Assembly: GCF_004214935.1 (NCBI RefSeq)
Contig: NZ_SFCC01000021.1
Coordinates: 1 to 64,000 of the forward strand
Source of the DNA: Amycolatopsis suaedae
Lineage (GTDB): Bacteria > Actinomycetota > Actinomycetes > Mycobacteriales > Pseudonocardiaceae
Direction of reading: 5' to 3'
Length of the DNA stretch: 64,000 bases
Shown: in pieces, positions 24,614-32,937 of the stretch
Layout: the number at the start of each line of letters is the position of its first letter
How positions within the stretch are numbered: the stretch's first letter is position 1
Made by a program: the position numbers and the translations under genes
Notes under the pieces: generated by a model
What the model was told of the DNA's origin: nothing
What the model saw: only the letters and a program-made list of their open reading frames with translations
Databases searched by the model: none

Positions 24614-25552
24614 GTGATCAAGGTACGAGAACTGACCAAGCGATTCGGCGACGTGACCGCCGTGGACGCGCTGTCGTTCGACCTGCGGCCCGGCCTGGTG
24701 ACCGGCTTCCTCGGCCCCAACGGCGCGGGCAAGTCGACGACCATGCGGATGATGCTGGGCCTGGACCGGCCCGACGCCGGCTCGGTCACCGTCGACGGGC
24801 GGTCCTATGTGGACATTCCGGCGCCGGTCCAGGAGATCGGCGCGGTACTCGACGCCAAGGCGGTACACGGCGGGCGCACCGCCCGCGCGCACCTGACCTG
24901 GATGGCGCAGGCGGGCGGGGTGCCCCGGCGCCGGGTGGACGAGGTCCTCGACCAGGTGGGCCTGACCTCGGTGGCCGGTAAGCGGATCGGTGGCTTCTCG
25001 CTGGGCATGTCCCAGCGGCTCGGCATCGCCGGCGCACTGCTCGGCGACCCCGGCATCCTGCTGTTCGACGAGCCGGTCAACGGCCTGGACCCGGAGGGCA
25101 TCCGGTGGATCCGCGGCATGATGCGGGACCTGGCCGCGCAGGGCAGGACGGTGTTCGTCTCCAGCCACCTGATGAACGAGATGGAGGAGACGGCCGACCA
25201 CGTGCTGGTGATCGGCCGCGGCCGGCTCATCGCCGACACGGGCATCGCCGAGCTCACCGCACGCAGCTCGCACGCCCACATCCGGGTGATCAGCCCGCAG
25301 GCCGACCGGCTCGGCGATCTGCTCGCCGGCCACGGCGCTCGGGTCGGCACGGGCGGGGCGGGGGAGTTGCTGGTCACCGGCGTCGACGCCAGCCAGGTCG
25401 GCGAACTCGCGCTGGCCCAGCGGATCGCGGTGCACGAGCTGACCCCGGTGCGGGCCAGCCTCGAAGCCGCGTTCATGGAACTGACCGCGCAGGAAGCCCA
25501 GTACGCGGCCGAGACCGCCCGCGCACTCGCACACGAAGGGAGCACCCGGTGA
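24614..25552 (+). CDS. ABC exporter ATP-binding protein
   Basis: A 312-residue ATPase of the DrrA/BcrA-type exporter family. Walker A is GFLGPNGAGKST, the signature FSLGMSQRLGIAGALLGDP, Walker B LLFDEPVNGLDPEGI, and the switch SSHLMNEME. The C-terminal ~90 residues resemble the accessory domain of drug-resistance exporters. The GTG at 24614 starts the domain with IKVRELTKRFG. It overlaps the permease gene by 4 bp. Such pairs export antibiotics, peptides or lipids. The divergent two-component system points to inducible resistance to membrane or cell-wall stress. Confidence 0.92.
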   Translation: MIKVRELTKRFGDVTAVDALSFDLRPGLVTGFLGPNGAGKSTTMRMMLGLDRPDAGSVTVDGRSYVDIPAPVQEIGAVLDAKAVHGGRTARAHLTWMAQAGGVPRRRVDEVLDQVGLTSVAGKRIGGFSLGMSQRLGIAGALLGDPGILLFDEPVNGLDPEGIRWIRGMMRDLAAQGRTVFVSSHLMNEMEETADHVLVIGRGRLIADTGIAELTARSSHAHIRVISPQADRLGDLLAGHGARVGTGGAGELLVTGVDASQVGELALAQRIAVHELTPVRASLEAAFMELTAQEAQYAAETARALAHEGSTR

Positions 25553-26355
25553 CCGGCTACATCGTCCCCCGGCTGGGCTCGGCACTGGCGTCGGAGTGGA
25601 CCAAGCTGCGCTCGGTCCGGTCCACCTGGCTGACCCTGGCCGTCGCCGCCGCGGTCGGGCTGGGCCTGACCGTCCTGTTCACCGTCGTCATCGGCAGTGA
25701 CTTCCCCACGATGGACGCCCAGGCCCGGCAGGCGCTGCGGCCGGTGTCGGTCGGCACCGTCGGGCTGAGCCTGGCGCTGGTGCTGTTCATCGTGTTCGGC
25801 ACCGGCTCGACCGCGCCCGAGTTCGCCAGCCGGATGATCTCGGTGACGCTGGCCGTCACTGCGCGCCGCGGCCGCTGGCTGGCCGCGAAGGCACTCGTCG
25901 TCGGCGCGGTCGCGGCCGTGGCAGGCACCGTGCTGACCGTCGCCTCGTTCGTGCTCGGCCAGTCCGTCCTCGCCGGGGCCGGTGCACCGCACGCGTCGCT
26001 CGGCGACTCCGGCGTGGTCCGGGTGCTGGCGGGCTGGACCGCGGAGATGGTGGTGTTCAGCGTGCTGGCGGTGTTCGTCGCGGTGCTGCTGCGCAGTGCC
26101 GCCGGGACGATCGCGGCGCTGCTGGCCGTGATCTACCTGCCCGCGATGTTCGGCGACATGCTGCCTGCCTGGGTGAGCGAGTACGTCCTGCGGTTCCTGC
26201 CCGGCATGGCCGCGGGCACCCTGGCCGAGCTGAACCCGGACCCGGCGTCGCCGACCTACCTGCCGCCGTGGGCGGCCGGACTGGTGCTCGTCGGCTGGAT
26301 CGCGGGCCTGGCGCTGCTGGCGCGGGCCACGCTGTCGGCGCGAGACGCGCGATGA
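25549..26355 (+). CDS. ABC exporter permease
   Basis: A 268-residue membrane protein with six hydrophobic segments. It begins with the amphipathic ALASEWTKLRSVRSTWLTLA typical of ABC-2-type permeases. EFASRMISVTLAVTARRGRWLAAKALVV recalls the coupling-helix region seen in such proteins. Start (GTG, overlapping the ATPase stop as GTGA) and stop (overlapping the next ATG) show tight translational coupling. It forms the membrane half of the exporter with the preceding ATPase. The substrate is unknown. Confidence 0.88.
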   Translation: MTGYIVPRLGSALASEWTKLRSVRSTWLTLAVAAAVGLGLTVLFTVVIGSDFPTMDAQARQALRPVSVGTVGLSLALVLFIVFGTGSTAPEFASRMISVTLAVTARRGRWLAAKALVVGAVAAVAGTVLTVASFVLGQSVLAGAGAPHASLGDSGVVRVLAGWTAEMVVFSVLAVFVAVLLRSAAGTIAALLAVIYLPAMFGDMLPAWVSEYVLRFLPGMAAGTLAELNPDPASPTYLPPWAAGLVLVGWIAGLALLARATLSARDAR

Positions 26356-27776
26356 CCGCCGCCCGGTTCGCCGCCGGGCCGGTCCTGTCCGTCGCCGGGC
26401 TGGCCGGGCTCGCGCTGCTGCTGACCAGCGGCCGGTACGGCTACGGCTTCGACGAGATGTACTTCCTCGTCGCCGGGCGCGACCACCCGGCCTGGGGTTA
26501 CTTCGACCAGCCGCCGCTGGTCCCGGCGCTGGCCGCGGCGATGGACTGGCTGTTCCCCGGCTCACTGGTCGCACTGCGGCTGCCGGTGACGCTGGCGTTC
26601 GCCGGCGGGGTGGTGGTGACCGGGCTGATCGCCCGCGAACTCGGCGGCGGCCGGGGCGCGCAGCTCATGGCCGCCGGGCTGTACGCGACGTCCAGCCTGC
26701 TGACGCTGAGCCACTGGCTGGCCACCTACACCCTCGACCCGTTCTTCTGGACGGTCGTGGCCTGGCTGCTGGTCCGCTGGAACCGGACCCGGCGCCACGG
26801 CACGCTCGTCCTCGCCGGTGTGGTGACCGCGGTGTCGCTGCAGACCAAGTTCCTCATCCCGGCGTTCTGGGTGGCGGTGCTGGCCGCGGCGGCGGTGTTC
26901 GGCCCCCGGGAGCTGCTGCGCCAGCGGGGACTGTGGACCGGCGCGGCGATCGCCGCGCTGGTGACCGTGCCCGCGCTGGTGTGGCAGGCCGCCCACGGCT
27001 GGCCGTACCTGGCCATGTCCGAGGTGGTGGCCGCGGAGTTCCCCGGGCACTGGGCGTTCCTGCGCGACGTGGTGCTCGGCGCCGGGATCGGGGTCGGCGT
27101 GCCCGCGTTGCTGTACGGGACGTGGCGGCTGCTGCGCGATCCCGCGCTGCGCTTCCTCGGCGTGGCGCTGCTGGTGCTGGTGGTGGCGTTCCTGGTGGCG
27201 CAGGGCCGGTCCAACTACCTGCTGGGAATGTTCGCGGTGCCGTTCGCCGTCGCGGCGGTGGAGATCGCCAAGCGGGATCTCGCCCGGTGGTGGCGGGCCG
27301 CCGCGTGGCCGGCGTTCGTGCTGTCGGCGGTGGTGGCGCTGGCGTCGCTGCCGGTGTATCCGCGCTCGGCGCTGGACCGGGTGCCGCCCACGTGGGGCCC
27401 GTTCGTGCTCGGCTCGGCCATGGCCGGGGGCGAGCTGCCGCAGCAGGAGCTGGGCCGGATGGTCGCGGCGACCTGGGCCGCGCTGCCGGGGCGCGACCGC
27501 ACGGCCGTGTTCGCCGAGATCTACCCGTTCGCGGCGGCGGTGGACGTATACGGTCGGGACCAGGGCGTCGCCAGGGCCTACAGCGGGCACCGGGGTTACT
27601 GGTTCTTCGGCGCGCCACCGGAGAGTGCGGACGCCGTGTTGTTCGTCGGGTTCGACCCGGCGCTGCTGCGGCCGTACTTCGCCGGGCAGACCCCGGTTGC
27701 CGAGGGGTTGATGTGGCTGTACGAAGGACGGCGCCGGCCGTGGGCCGAGATCTGGCCGCAGCTGCGGCGCCGGTGA
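26352..27776 (+). CDS. GT39 (PMT-like) membrane glycosyltransferase
   Basis: A 474-residue multi-helix protein of the dolichyl-phosphate-mannose-type glycosyltransferase family 39. The first extracytoplasmic loop holds the acidic catalytic pair in GYGFDEMYFLVAGRDHPAWG and FDQPPLVPALAAAM. Further features are LARELGGGRGAQLMAAGLYA-like segments and about ten membrane spans, then a ~100-residue soluble C-terminus. Such enzymes take sugars from polyprenyl-phosphate carriers and add them to lipid or protein acceptors outside the membrane. It overlaps the permease gene by 4 bp, so it belongs to the exporter operon and may modify the envelope as part of the same response. Confidence 0.85.
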   Translation: MTAARFAAGPVLSVAGLAGLALLLTSGRYGYGFDEMYFLVAGRDHPAWGYFDQPPLVPALAAAMDWLFPGSLVALRLPVTLAFAGGVVVTGLIARELGGGRGAQLMAAGLYATSSLLTLSHWLATYTLDPFFWTVVAWLLVRWNRTRRHGTLVLAGVVTAVSLQTKFLIPAFWVAVLAAAAVFGPRELLRQRGLWTGAAIAALVTVPALVWQAAHGWPYLAMSEVVAAEFPGHWAFLRDVVLGAGIGVGVPALLYGTWRLLRDPALRFLGVALLVLVVAFLVAQGRSNYLLGMFAVPFAVAAVEIAKRDLARWWRAAAWPAFVLSAVVALASLPVYPRSALDRVPPTWGPFVLGSAMAGGELPQQELGRMVAATWAALPGRDRTAVFAEIYPFAAAVDVYGRDQGVARAYSGHRGYWFFGAPPESADAVLFVGFDPALLRPYFAGQTPVAEGLMWLYEGRRRPWAEIWPQLRRR

Positions 27777-28450
27777 GCGACGAGGGGATGATGTCGATGA
27801 GGGAGCTGTCGCTTCCGGCCAAGGCGTACCTGCTCAGCTGCGACGTAGCGCGGCAGCGGGTGCGCGACCGCGACCGTGCCGGGTACCTGATGCGGGCCGC
27901 GGCGCTGGCCGAGCTGGTGCTGCGGGGCAGGCTGATCGACCACGACGGGATGGTGCAGGCCGTTCCCGGCGGGTCCGCCGGGGATCTGCTGCGGGACGAG
28001 GTCCAGCGCCAGGTGGCCACCGACCGGCCGCGCACCTGGCGGGCCTGGGTGCGCAGGGACGGCCGCGACGCGTTGCGCTCGCAGGAGGAGCAGCTGGCCG
28101 CGGCGGGTCTGGTCGACATCGAGCGGGGCCGGGTGTTCCTGCTGCTGCCCCGGCACCGGGTCACCGTCCGCGACGAGGCGGTGGTCAGCCGGCTGGCCGG
28201 CGTCGTCGACCAGACGCTGCGGGGTGGCGGTGACGTCGAGCGGATCAGCAGGGAGGACGCGGCGCTGACCGCGCTGGTGACCGCGGTGGAGCTGAAGCCG
28301 GTGGTCTCGGCCAGGGACCGCAGGCAGTACAAGGACCGGCTGCGGCAGCTGGAGGAACGCGGCGGCGCCGCGGTGCCCGCGCTGCGCAAGGTGTTCAAGG
28401 AGCTGCAGGCGGTGCGGCACGCCGCCGCCCACGGCCACGGCGGTTCCTGA
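27773..28450 (+). CDS. GOLPH3/GPP34-domain protein
   Basis: About 220 residues with the GPP34 fold: LSLPAKAYLLSCDVARQRVR, LMRAAALAELVLRGRLIDHD, VVDQTLRGGGDVERISREDA and LVTAVELKPVVSARDRRQYK. In eukaryotes GOLPH3 binds PI4P and Golgi glycosyltransferases. Bacterial copies are common in actinomycetes without a proven function. Here the gene is translationally coupled (GTGA) to a GT39 glycosyltransferase, which hints at a glycosyltransferase-adaptor role. ATGs at 27788, 27791 and 27797 are alternatives, the last with GAGGGG 9 nt upstream, and the conserved domain begins there. Confidence 0.85.
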   Translation: MSDEGMMSMRELSLPAKAYLLSCDVARQRVRDRDRAGYLMRAAALAELVLRGRLIDHDGMVQAVPGGSAGDLLRDEVQRQVATDRPRTWRAWVRRDGRDALRSQEEQLAAAGLVDIERGRVFLLLPRHRVTVRDEAVVSRLAGVVDQTLRGGGDVERISREDAALTALVTAVELKPVVSARDRRQYKDRLRQLEERGGAAVPALRKVFKELQAVRHAAAHGHGGS

Positions 28451-28454
28451 CGTC

Positions 28455-29054
28455 TCAGGCGCCGAAGAGGCGGTCCAGGTGGTAGTCCAGTGTGGCCAGC
28501 GACTGCTCGGGCGTGCGGTGGCCGAGCAGGATCTCGGTGCCCTGCGCGTCGGCCAGTCCCCAGAGGATCTCCGCCTCGTGCTCGGGGTCGCGGTCGGCCG
28601 CCACGGTGCCGGAGCGCTGGCCCTGCCGGATCTGCTCGGCGAAGAACGTCAGTGTCTTGGGCAGGTTCTCCGCGTAGGACGTGGCGAGCGCGGGCTCGGA
28701 CAGCGCCCGGATGAAGAACGCGATGCCGACGAGCGTCTCGGTGCGGCTCTGCTCGGTGATCGGCAGGAACTCGGCGACACACGCCCGCAGGATCGCCTTC
28801 GGCGTGGGCTCGGCCGACCCGGCCAGCACCCGTGTGGTGATCCGCTCGGTCCGCAACGCGTCCTGATAGGACACCGCGTACAGCAGCATCTCGTCCTTGC
28901 TGCCGAAATAGTGCTGGACCGCTCCCATCGACAGGCCGGCCTCGGCCGCGACCGTGCGCAGGCTGACCGCCTCCAGCCCGCGGCAGGCGGTCAGCCGCAG
29001 CAGTGCCTCGGCGATCTGCCGGCGTCGCAGTTCGTGGTCGACCTGTCTGGGCAC
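28455..29054 (-). CDS. TetR-family repressor
   Basis: A 199-residue regulator. Residues ~8-55 are the TetR helix-turn-helix (RRRQIAEALLRLTACRG, VSLRTVAAEAGLSMGAVQHYFGSKDEML). The rest is the helical ligand-binding domain, including EHEAEILWGLADAQGTEILLG near the end. The GTG start has GGAGG 8-10 nt upstream. A nearly perfect palindrome at 29091-29112 lies in the divergent gap to the PH-domain genes, so it probably represses itself and that pair. The ligand is unknown. It is convergent with the GOLPH3-like gene and ends 4 bp from it. Confidence 0.9.
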   Translation of the reverse strand: MPRQVDHELRRRQIAEALLRLTACRGLEAVSLRTVAAEAGLSMGAVQHYFGSKDEMLLYAVSYQDALRTERITTRVLAGSAEPTPKAILRACVAEFLPITEQSRTETLVGIAFFIRALSEPALATSYAENLPKTLTFFAEQIRQGQRSGTVAADRDPEHEAEILWGLADAQGTEILLGHRTPEQSLATLDYHLDRLFGA

Positions 29055-29090
29055 CCCGCCCCCTCCGTTGCCGCGGCAGCACGGCCTCCT

Positions 29091-29112
29091 TTACGATGCG
29101 ATCGCATTGTAA
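29091..29112. promoter_or_regulatory. TetR operator candidate
   Basis: A 22-bp palindrome with the perfect core ATGCGATCGCAT and outer TTAC/GTAA arms, one mismatched pair in all. It is centred between the TetR start (29054) and the PH-domain gene start (29141). Size and symmetry suit a TetR dimer. Confidence 0.65.
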
Positions 29113-29140
29113 CGAATTCCGGGGAACTCAGGGGGACACC

Positions 29141-29638
29141 ATGGCCGAGGAAACCGTGCGGCTGCGCCCGCCGCGCAATCAGTTCGACCCCAGGACGGTC
29201 GCGTGGTGGCGGGTCAACTGCGCGCTGCTGTTCGCCGTGCCGGCACTGATCCTGGTGATCAACGGCGTGCTGCTCAGCGCGGCCCGGACCTGGCTGGTGT
29301 GGCCCGCCGTCGGCCTGGTGGTGATCGGCATCCCGGTCACGCTGCTGATGCCGCTGTGGTGGTACCGGGTGCATCGGTGGGAGATCACCGACACCGCCGT
29401 CTACGTGCGTACCGGCTTCTTCTGGCAGGAGTGGCGGGTCGCGCCGATGTCGCGCATCCAGACCGTTGACACCACCCGCGGCCCGCTGCAGCAGCTGTTC
29501 AAGCTGGCCTCGGTGACGGTGACGACCGCGTCGTCGAAGGGCGCGGTCAAGATCGAGGGGCTCGACCACGAGCTGGCCGCGCAGGTCGCCGAGCAGCTCA
29601 CCGAGACCACGCAGGCGACCCCGGGTGATGCCACGTGA
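29141..29638 (+). CDS. PH-domain (bPH2, YdbS-like) membrane protein
   Basis: A 165-residue protein with two adjacent membrane helices (CALLFAVPALILVINGVLL, WPAVGLVVIGIPVTLLMPLW) followed by a bacterial PH domain: YRVHRWEITDTAVYVRTGFFWQEWRVAPMSRIQTVDTTRGPLQQLFKLASV. This is the DUF304/YdbS pattern. Such proteins work in pairs with YdbT-like partners in the membrane, sometimes in resistance to antimicrobial peptides. The next gene overlaps as GTGA and encodes the partner. Controlled, most likely, by the divergent TetR. Confidence 0.88.
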   Translation: MAEETVRLRPPRNQFDPRTVAWWRVNCALLFAVPALILVINGVLLSAARTWLVWPAVGLVVIGIPVTLLMPLWWYRVHRWEITDTAVYVRTGFFWQEWRVAPMSRIQTVDTTRGPLQQLFKLASVTVTTASSKGAVKIEGLDHELAAQVAEQLTETTQATPGDAT

Positions 29639-31137
29639 TCCCCGCCGGATGGTCCACACTGGACAACCGGACGCTGGTCGCCACCGCGCTCGGGTACACC
29701 GGGGTCGCCGTCGCGGCCGGGGTGCCGGTGGCCATCGGCATCTCCGGCGGCGCCGGGCTGGGTGTCGCGCTGGCGTGGGTGCTGCCCTTCGCCGCAGCCC
29801 TGATCGTCCTCGGCACCGCGGCCGACTACGTGCGGCTGCTCAAGACCCGGTACCGCACCGGCGAGGAACGCGTCGAACTGCACACCGGGCTGCTGTTCAC
29901 CCAGCGGCGCTCGCTGGCACGCGAGCGGATCCGCACCGTCGACCTCACCGCCAACCCGCTGCTGCGCATCGTCGGCCTGGTGAAGGTCAAGATCGGCACC
30001 GGCGAGCGGGCCGAGTCCGGGCAGAGCACGCTGACGCTGGACGCGGTCACCCGGGAGGAGGGCGACCGGCTGCGGCGGGAACTGCTGCGCCGTGCCGAGC
30101 AGGGCGAGGCGCCCACCGGCGAGGGCAGCCTCGCCGTGCTCGACCCCGGCTGGATCCGGTACGCGCCGCTGTCGTTCGTCGCCCCGGCGCTGGGCATCGC
30201 CGCGGGTGGCGCGGTGATGCAGGTGTCGGAGTGGTTCGGCCTGCAGAAGGGTGTCATCGCCTGGGTCGGGGACCTGTTCCGCGACCTCCCGCTGGTCGCG
30301 ATGATCGTCGTCCTGGCGGCGATCCTGCTGGTGGTCGGCGTGATCGGTTCGCTGGGGCTGTGGGTGGAGATGTGGTGGAACTTCCACCTGGAGCGTGAAC
30401 CCGGCGGCACCCTGCGGGTCCGGCGCGGGCTGCTCACCACCCGGTCGATCTCCCTGGAGGAACGCAGGCTGCGCGGCGTCGACGTGGTCGAGCCGCTGGG
30501 CACCCGGCTGGCCGGCGCGGCCAGGGTCGACGCCATCGCCACCGGCATCGCCCAGCAGCAGGAGAACGAGAAGACCGACAGCAAGACCTTGCTGCCCGCG
30601 GCGCCGAAGGACATCGCCGACCGGGTGGCGGCCGACGTGCTGCGTGAGCCCGTGGCGCCGACGGCGGCGGTGCGGCTGGCCGGGCACCCGGTGGCCGCGC
30701 GCGGGCGCAGGCTGCGCTGGGCGGTGGGGTCCGCGCTGCTGCTGGTGGCGATCCTCGCCGTGCTCGGCTGGCTGCTCACCGACGTCCTGCTGCACATCGC
30801 GTGGATCGCCGCCGTCGTGACCCTGCCGGTGGCGGTGCTGCTCGCGCTGGACGCCTACCGTTCGCTCGGGCACGGCATCACCGGCGAGTACCTGGTGGCC
30901 CGGTCCGGAACCGTGCGCCGGTCGACGGTCGCGTTGCAGCGCGGTGGCGTGATCGGCTGGCGGGTCAAGCAGTCGGTCTTCCAGCGGCGGGCAGGCCTGG
31001 TCACCGTCATGGCGACCACGGCGGCGGGCGCGGGCGGGTACTCGGTGCTCGACGCCGGGCAGGACCAGGGCCTGCTGTTCGCCGAGGACGCCGTCCCCGG
31101 GCTGCTGAGCGAGTTCCTGGAACGCGACTCGCGTTAG
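29635..31137 (+). CDS. PH-domain (bPH2, YdbT-like) membrane protein
   Basis: A 500-residue membrane protein with three PH-type modules. The first (VELHTGLLFTQRRSLARERIRTVDLTANPLLRIVGLVKVKIGTGE) follows two helices. The second (LRVRRGLLTTRSISLEERRLRGVDVVEPL) follows two more, and the third (GEYLVARSGTVRRSTVALQRGGVIGWRVKQSVFQRRAGLVTVMATT) follows another pair. This matches YdbT. It probably forms a complex with the preceding YdbS-like protein in the membrane. Function in the family is not well defined; envelope stress protection is suggested by homologues. Confidence 0.88.
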   Translation: MIPAGWSTLDNRTLVATALGYTGVAVAAGVPVAIGISGGAGLGVALAWVLPFAAALIVLGTAADYVRLLKTRYRTGEERVELHTGLLFTQRRSLARERIRTVDLTANPLLRIVGLVKVKIGTGERAESGQSTLTLDAVTREEGDRLRRELLRRAEQGEAPTGEGSLAVLDPGWIRYAPLSFVAPALGIAAGGAVMQVSEWFGLQKGVIAWVGDLFRDLPLVAMIVVLAAILLVVGVIGSLGLWVEMWWNFHLEREPGGTLRVRRGLLTTRSISLEERRLRGVDVVEPLGTRLAGAARVDAIATGIAQQQENEKTDSKTLLPAAPKDIADRVAADVLREPVAPTAAVRLAGHPVAARGRRLRWAVGSALLLVAILAVLGWLLTDVLLHIAWIAAVVTLPVAVLLALDAYRSLGHGITGEYLVARSGTVRRSTVALQRGGVIGWRVKQSVFQRRAGLVTVMATTAAGAGGYSVLDAGQDQGLLFAEDAVPGLLSEFLERDSR

Positions 31138-31148
31138 TGTCGGGCGGT

Positions 31149-32180
31149 ATGCGGACAGCTTTCGGCGCCGGGTTCGACATCGACGGCGGCTACCTCAACA
31201 CCCCCAGCGTCGGAATCCCGCCGGTGGTGGTCGCCGACGCGGTGGCCCGCGGGGTGGCGCGGTGGCGGACGGGAGCGGACAACGCCCCCGCGTTCGACGA
31301 GCACGTGGAGACCGCCCGGCAGGGCTTCGCCGACCTGCTGGGCGTGCCCGCCGACCGGGTGGCCTCCGGTGCCAGTGCCTCGCAGCTGGTGGCGTCGGTG
31401 GCCGCCGCGCTGCCGCCCGGTTCCCGGGTGCTGGTCGCCGAGGGCGACTTCACCAGCGTCACGTTCCCGTTCGCCGCTCGTGGCTGCGAGGTCACCGAGG
31501 TGCCGCTGGCCGCGTTGCCCGGCCGGGTGAGCGGGCACGACCTGGTCGCGGTCAGCGTCGTGCAGTCCGCCGACGGCGCGATCGTCGACCTGGCCGCACT
31601 GCGGGAGGCCTGCGCGGCCGAGGGCGTGCCGGTCCTGCTCGACGCCACCCAGGCCGCGGGCTGGCTGCCCGCCCGGCTGGACTGGGCCGACTGGGTTGTC
31701 GCCGCCGGGTACAAGTGGCTGCTCAGCCCACGCGGCACCGCGTGGCTGGCCGTGCACCCACGGGTGCTGGAACGGACCGTGCCGGTGGCGGCCAACTGGT
31801 TCGCCGGGCAGCGGCGCTGGGAGTCGATCTACGGGCTGCCGCTGCGGCTGGCCGCCGACGCCCGCCGGTTCGACCTGTCGCCGGCGTGGCTGGCCCAGAT
31901 CGGCGCCGCCGTCGCCCTGCCCTACCTGGCCGGGCTCGGTGTCCAGGCCGTCCACCGGCACGGTGCCGGCCTGGCGAACCTGCTGCGGAGCGAGCTGGGG
32001 CTGGAGCCGGGGGACAGCGTGATCGTGTCGCTGCCGCACCCGGGCGCGCCCGCGGCGCTGACCGCCGCGGGCATCTCGCACGGGGTGCGAGCCGGGCGGG
32101 CCAGGCTGGGCTTTCACCTCTACAACACCGCCGCCGACGTCGAGCAGGTGCTCGACGCGCTGCGTGGTGAGTTACGGTGA
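31149..32180 (+). CDS. Class V aminotransferase-fold PLP enzyme
   Basis: A 343-residue PLP enzyme of the cysteine desulfurase/class V aminotransferase fold. Features: LNTPSVGIPPVVVADAVARG at the start, SGASASQLVASVAAALPPGS, DATQAAGWLPARLDWADWVV with the PLP aspartate, and the Schiff-base lysine in VAAGYKWLLSPRGTAWLAV. No active-site cysteine loop of desulfurases is evident. It resembles kynureninase/isopenicillin-epimerase-like members, whose substrate cannot be told from sequence. It follows the PH-domain genes by 11 nt and could be co-transcribed. Confidence 0.8.
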   Translation: MRTAFGAGFDIDGGYLNTPSVGIPPVVVADAVARGVARWRTGADNAPAFDEHVETARQGFADLLGVPADRVASGASASQLVASVAAALPPGSRVLVAEGDFTSVTFPFAARGCEVTEVPLAALPGRVSGHDLVAVSVVQSADGAIVDLAALREACAAEGVPVLLDATQAAGWLPARLDWADWVVAAGYKWLLSPRGTAWLAVHPRVLERTVPVAANWFAGQRRWESIYGLPLRLAADARRFDLSPAWLAQIGAAVALPYLAGLGVQAVHRHGAGLANLLRSELGLEPGDSVIVSLPHPGAPAALTAAGISHGVRAGRARLGFHLYNTAADVEQVLDALRGELR

Positions 32181-32186
32181 CCACCC

Positions 32187-32831
32187 GTGGGAGTGAACTT
32201 ACCGTCGTCTGGTGACACCCAGCCGCTGCGGCGCGTCGAGGGCGCGCCGCCGGGACGGCCCGCGCTCGTGTTCGCGCTGCGTGCCCTGGGCCTGGTCGCC
32301 GTCGCGGTCGTCGCCGGGCTGGTCTGGTGGCTGATCCGCCACGACCCGGGCACCGACACGGAGAAGACCGCGCAGCAGACGACCGGCGAGTTCCGGTTCG
32401 ACGCCGCCCACCAGCCGGTCTCGGCCACCGACTGCGCGGGCAACTCCTACGGCAAGATCAAGGAGTGGTTCGCCGAGCACCCCTGCCGGAAGGTGGTGCG
32501 TGGCCTGTACGTCACCACGCCGGGGCAGAACGTGCGGGCCCTGGTGTCGGTCGTGGTGGTCACGATGGACTCGCCGGAGACGGCGCAGCAGCTCAAGGCC
32601 ATTACCGACACCGACGACACCGGCAACGTCAACGACCTGGTCAAGGACGGCACCGCCAAGCTGCCCGGCGCGCCGAGGGTGGCGACGGGGGAGTACACCT
32701 CCAAGGCGGCGGGCGCCGACGTGACCATCGTCGAGGCCCAGTTCTTCGACGAGCACAAGGACAACGCCCTGCTCATGCGCGTCGCCGCCGACGCCCTGCG
32801 CCTGGCCGACCAGCTGCGCTCGGCCGCCTGA
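32187..32831 (+). CDS. Membrane-anchored hypothetical protein
   Basis: A 214-residue protein with one N-terminal membrane helix (LGLVAVAVVAGLVWWLI, ~33-50) and a ~160-residue external domain with two cysteines (ATDCAGNSYGKIKEWFAEHPC) that could form a disulfide. VRALVSVVVVTMDSPETAQQ and EYTSKAAGADVTIVEAQFFD suggest an alpha/beta fold. I do not recognise the family. The GTG start is 6 nt after the aminotransferase stop, so it is likely in that operon. It is followed by a copy of the dispersed palindrome. Confidence 0.75.
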   Translation: MGVNLPSSGDTQPLRRVEGAPPGRPALVFALRALGLVAVAVVAGLVWWLIRHDPGTDTEKTAQQTTGEFRFDAAHQPVSATDCAGNSYGKIKEWFAEHPCRKVVRGLYVTTPGQNVRALVSVVVVTMDSPETAQQLKAITDTDDTGNVNDLVKDGTAKLPGAPRVATGEYTSKAAGADVTIVEAQFFDEHKDNALLMRVAADALRLADQLRSAA

Positions 32832-32854
32832 CCGGCGGCGCCCACGCCTCAAAG

Positions 32855-32907
32855 CACGTGAAGGCCACCTTCACCACGTCTCACGTAATGAAGGTGGCCT
32901 TCACGTG
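32855..32907. repeat. Dispersed 53-bp palindrome, copy 3
   Basis: Arms 32855-32879 and 32883-32907 around CTC. It lies between the convergent membrane-protein gene (ends 32831) and lipoprotein gene (ends 32938), the expected place for a bidirectional terminator. Confidence 0.78.
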
Positions 32908-32937
32908 CATTGGCCGGGGCCGGAGCAGCCCCGCGGG

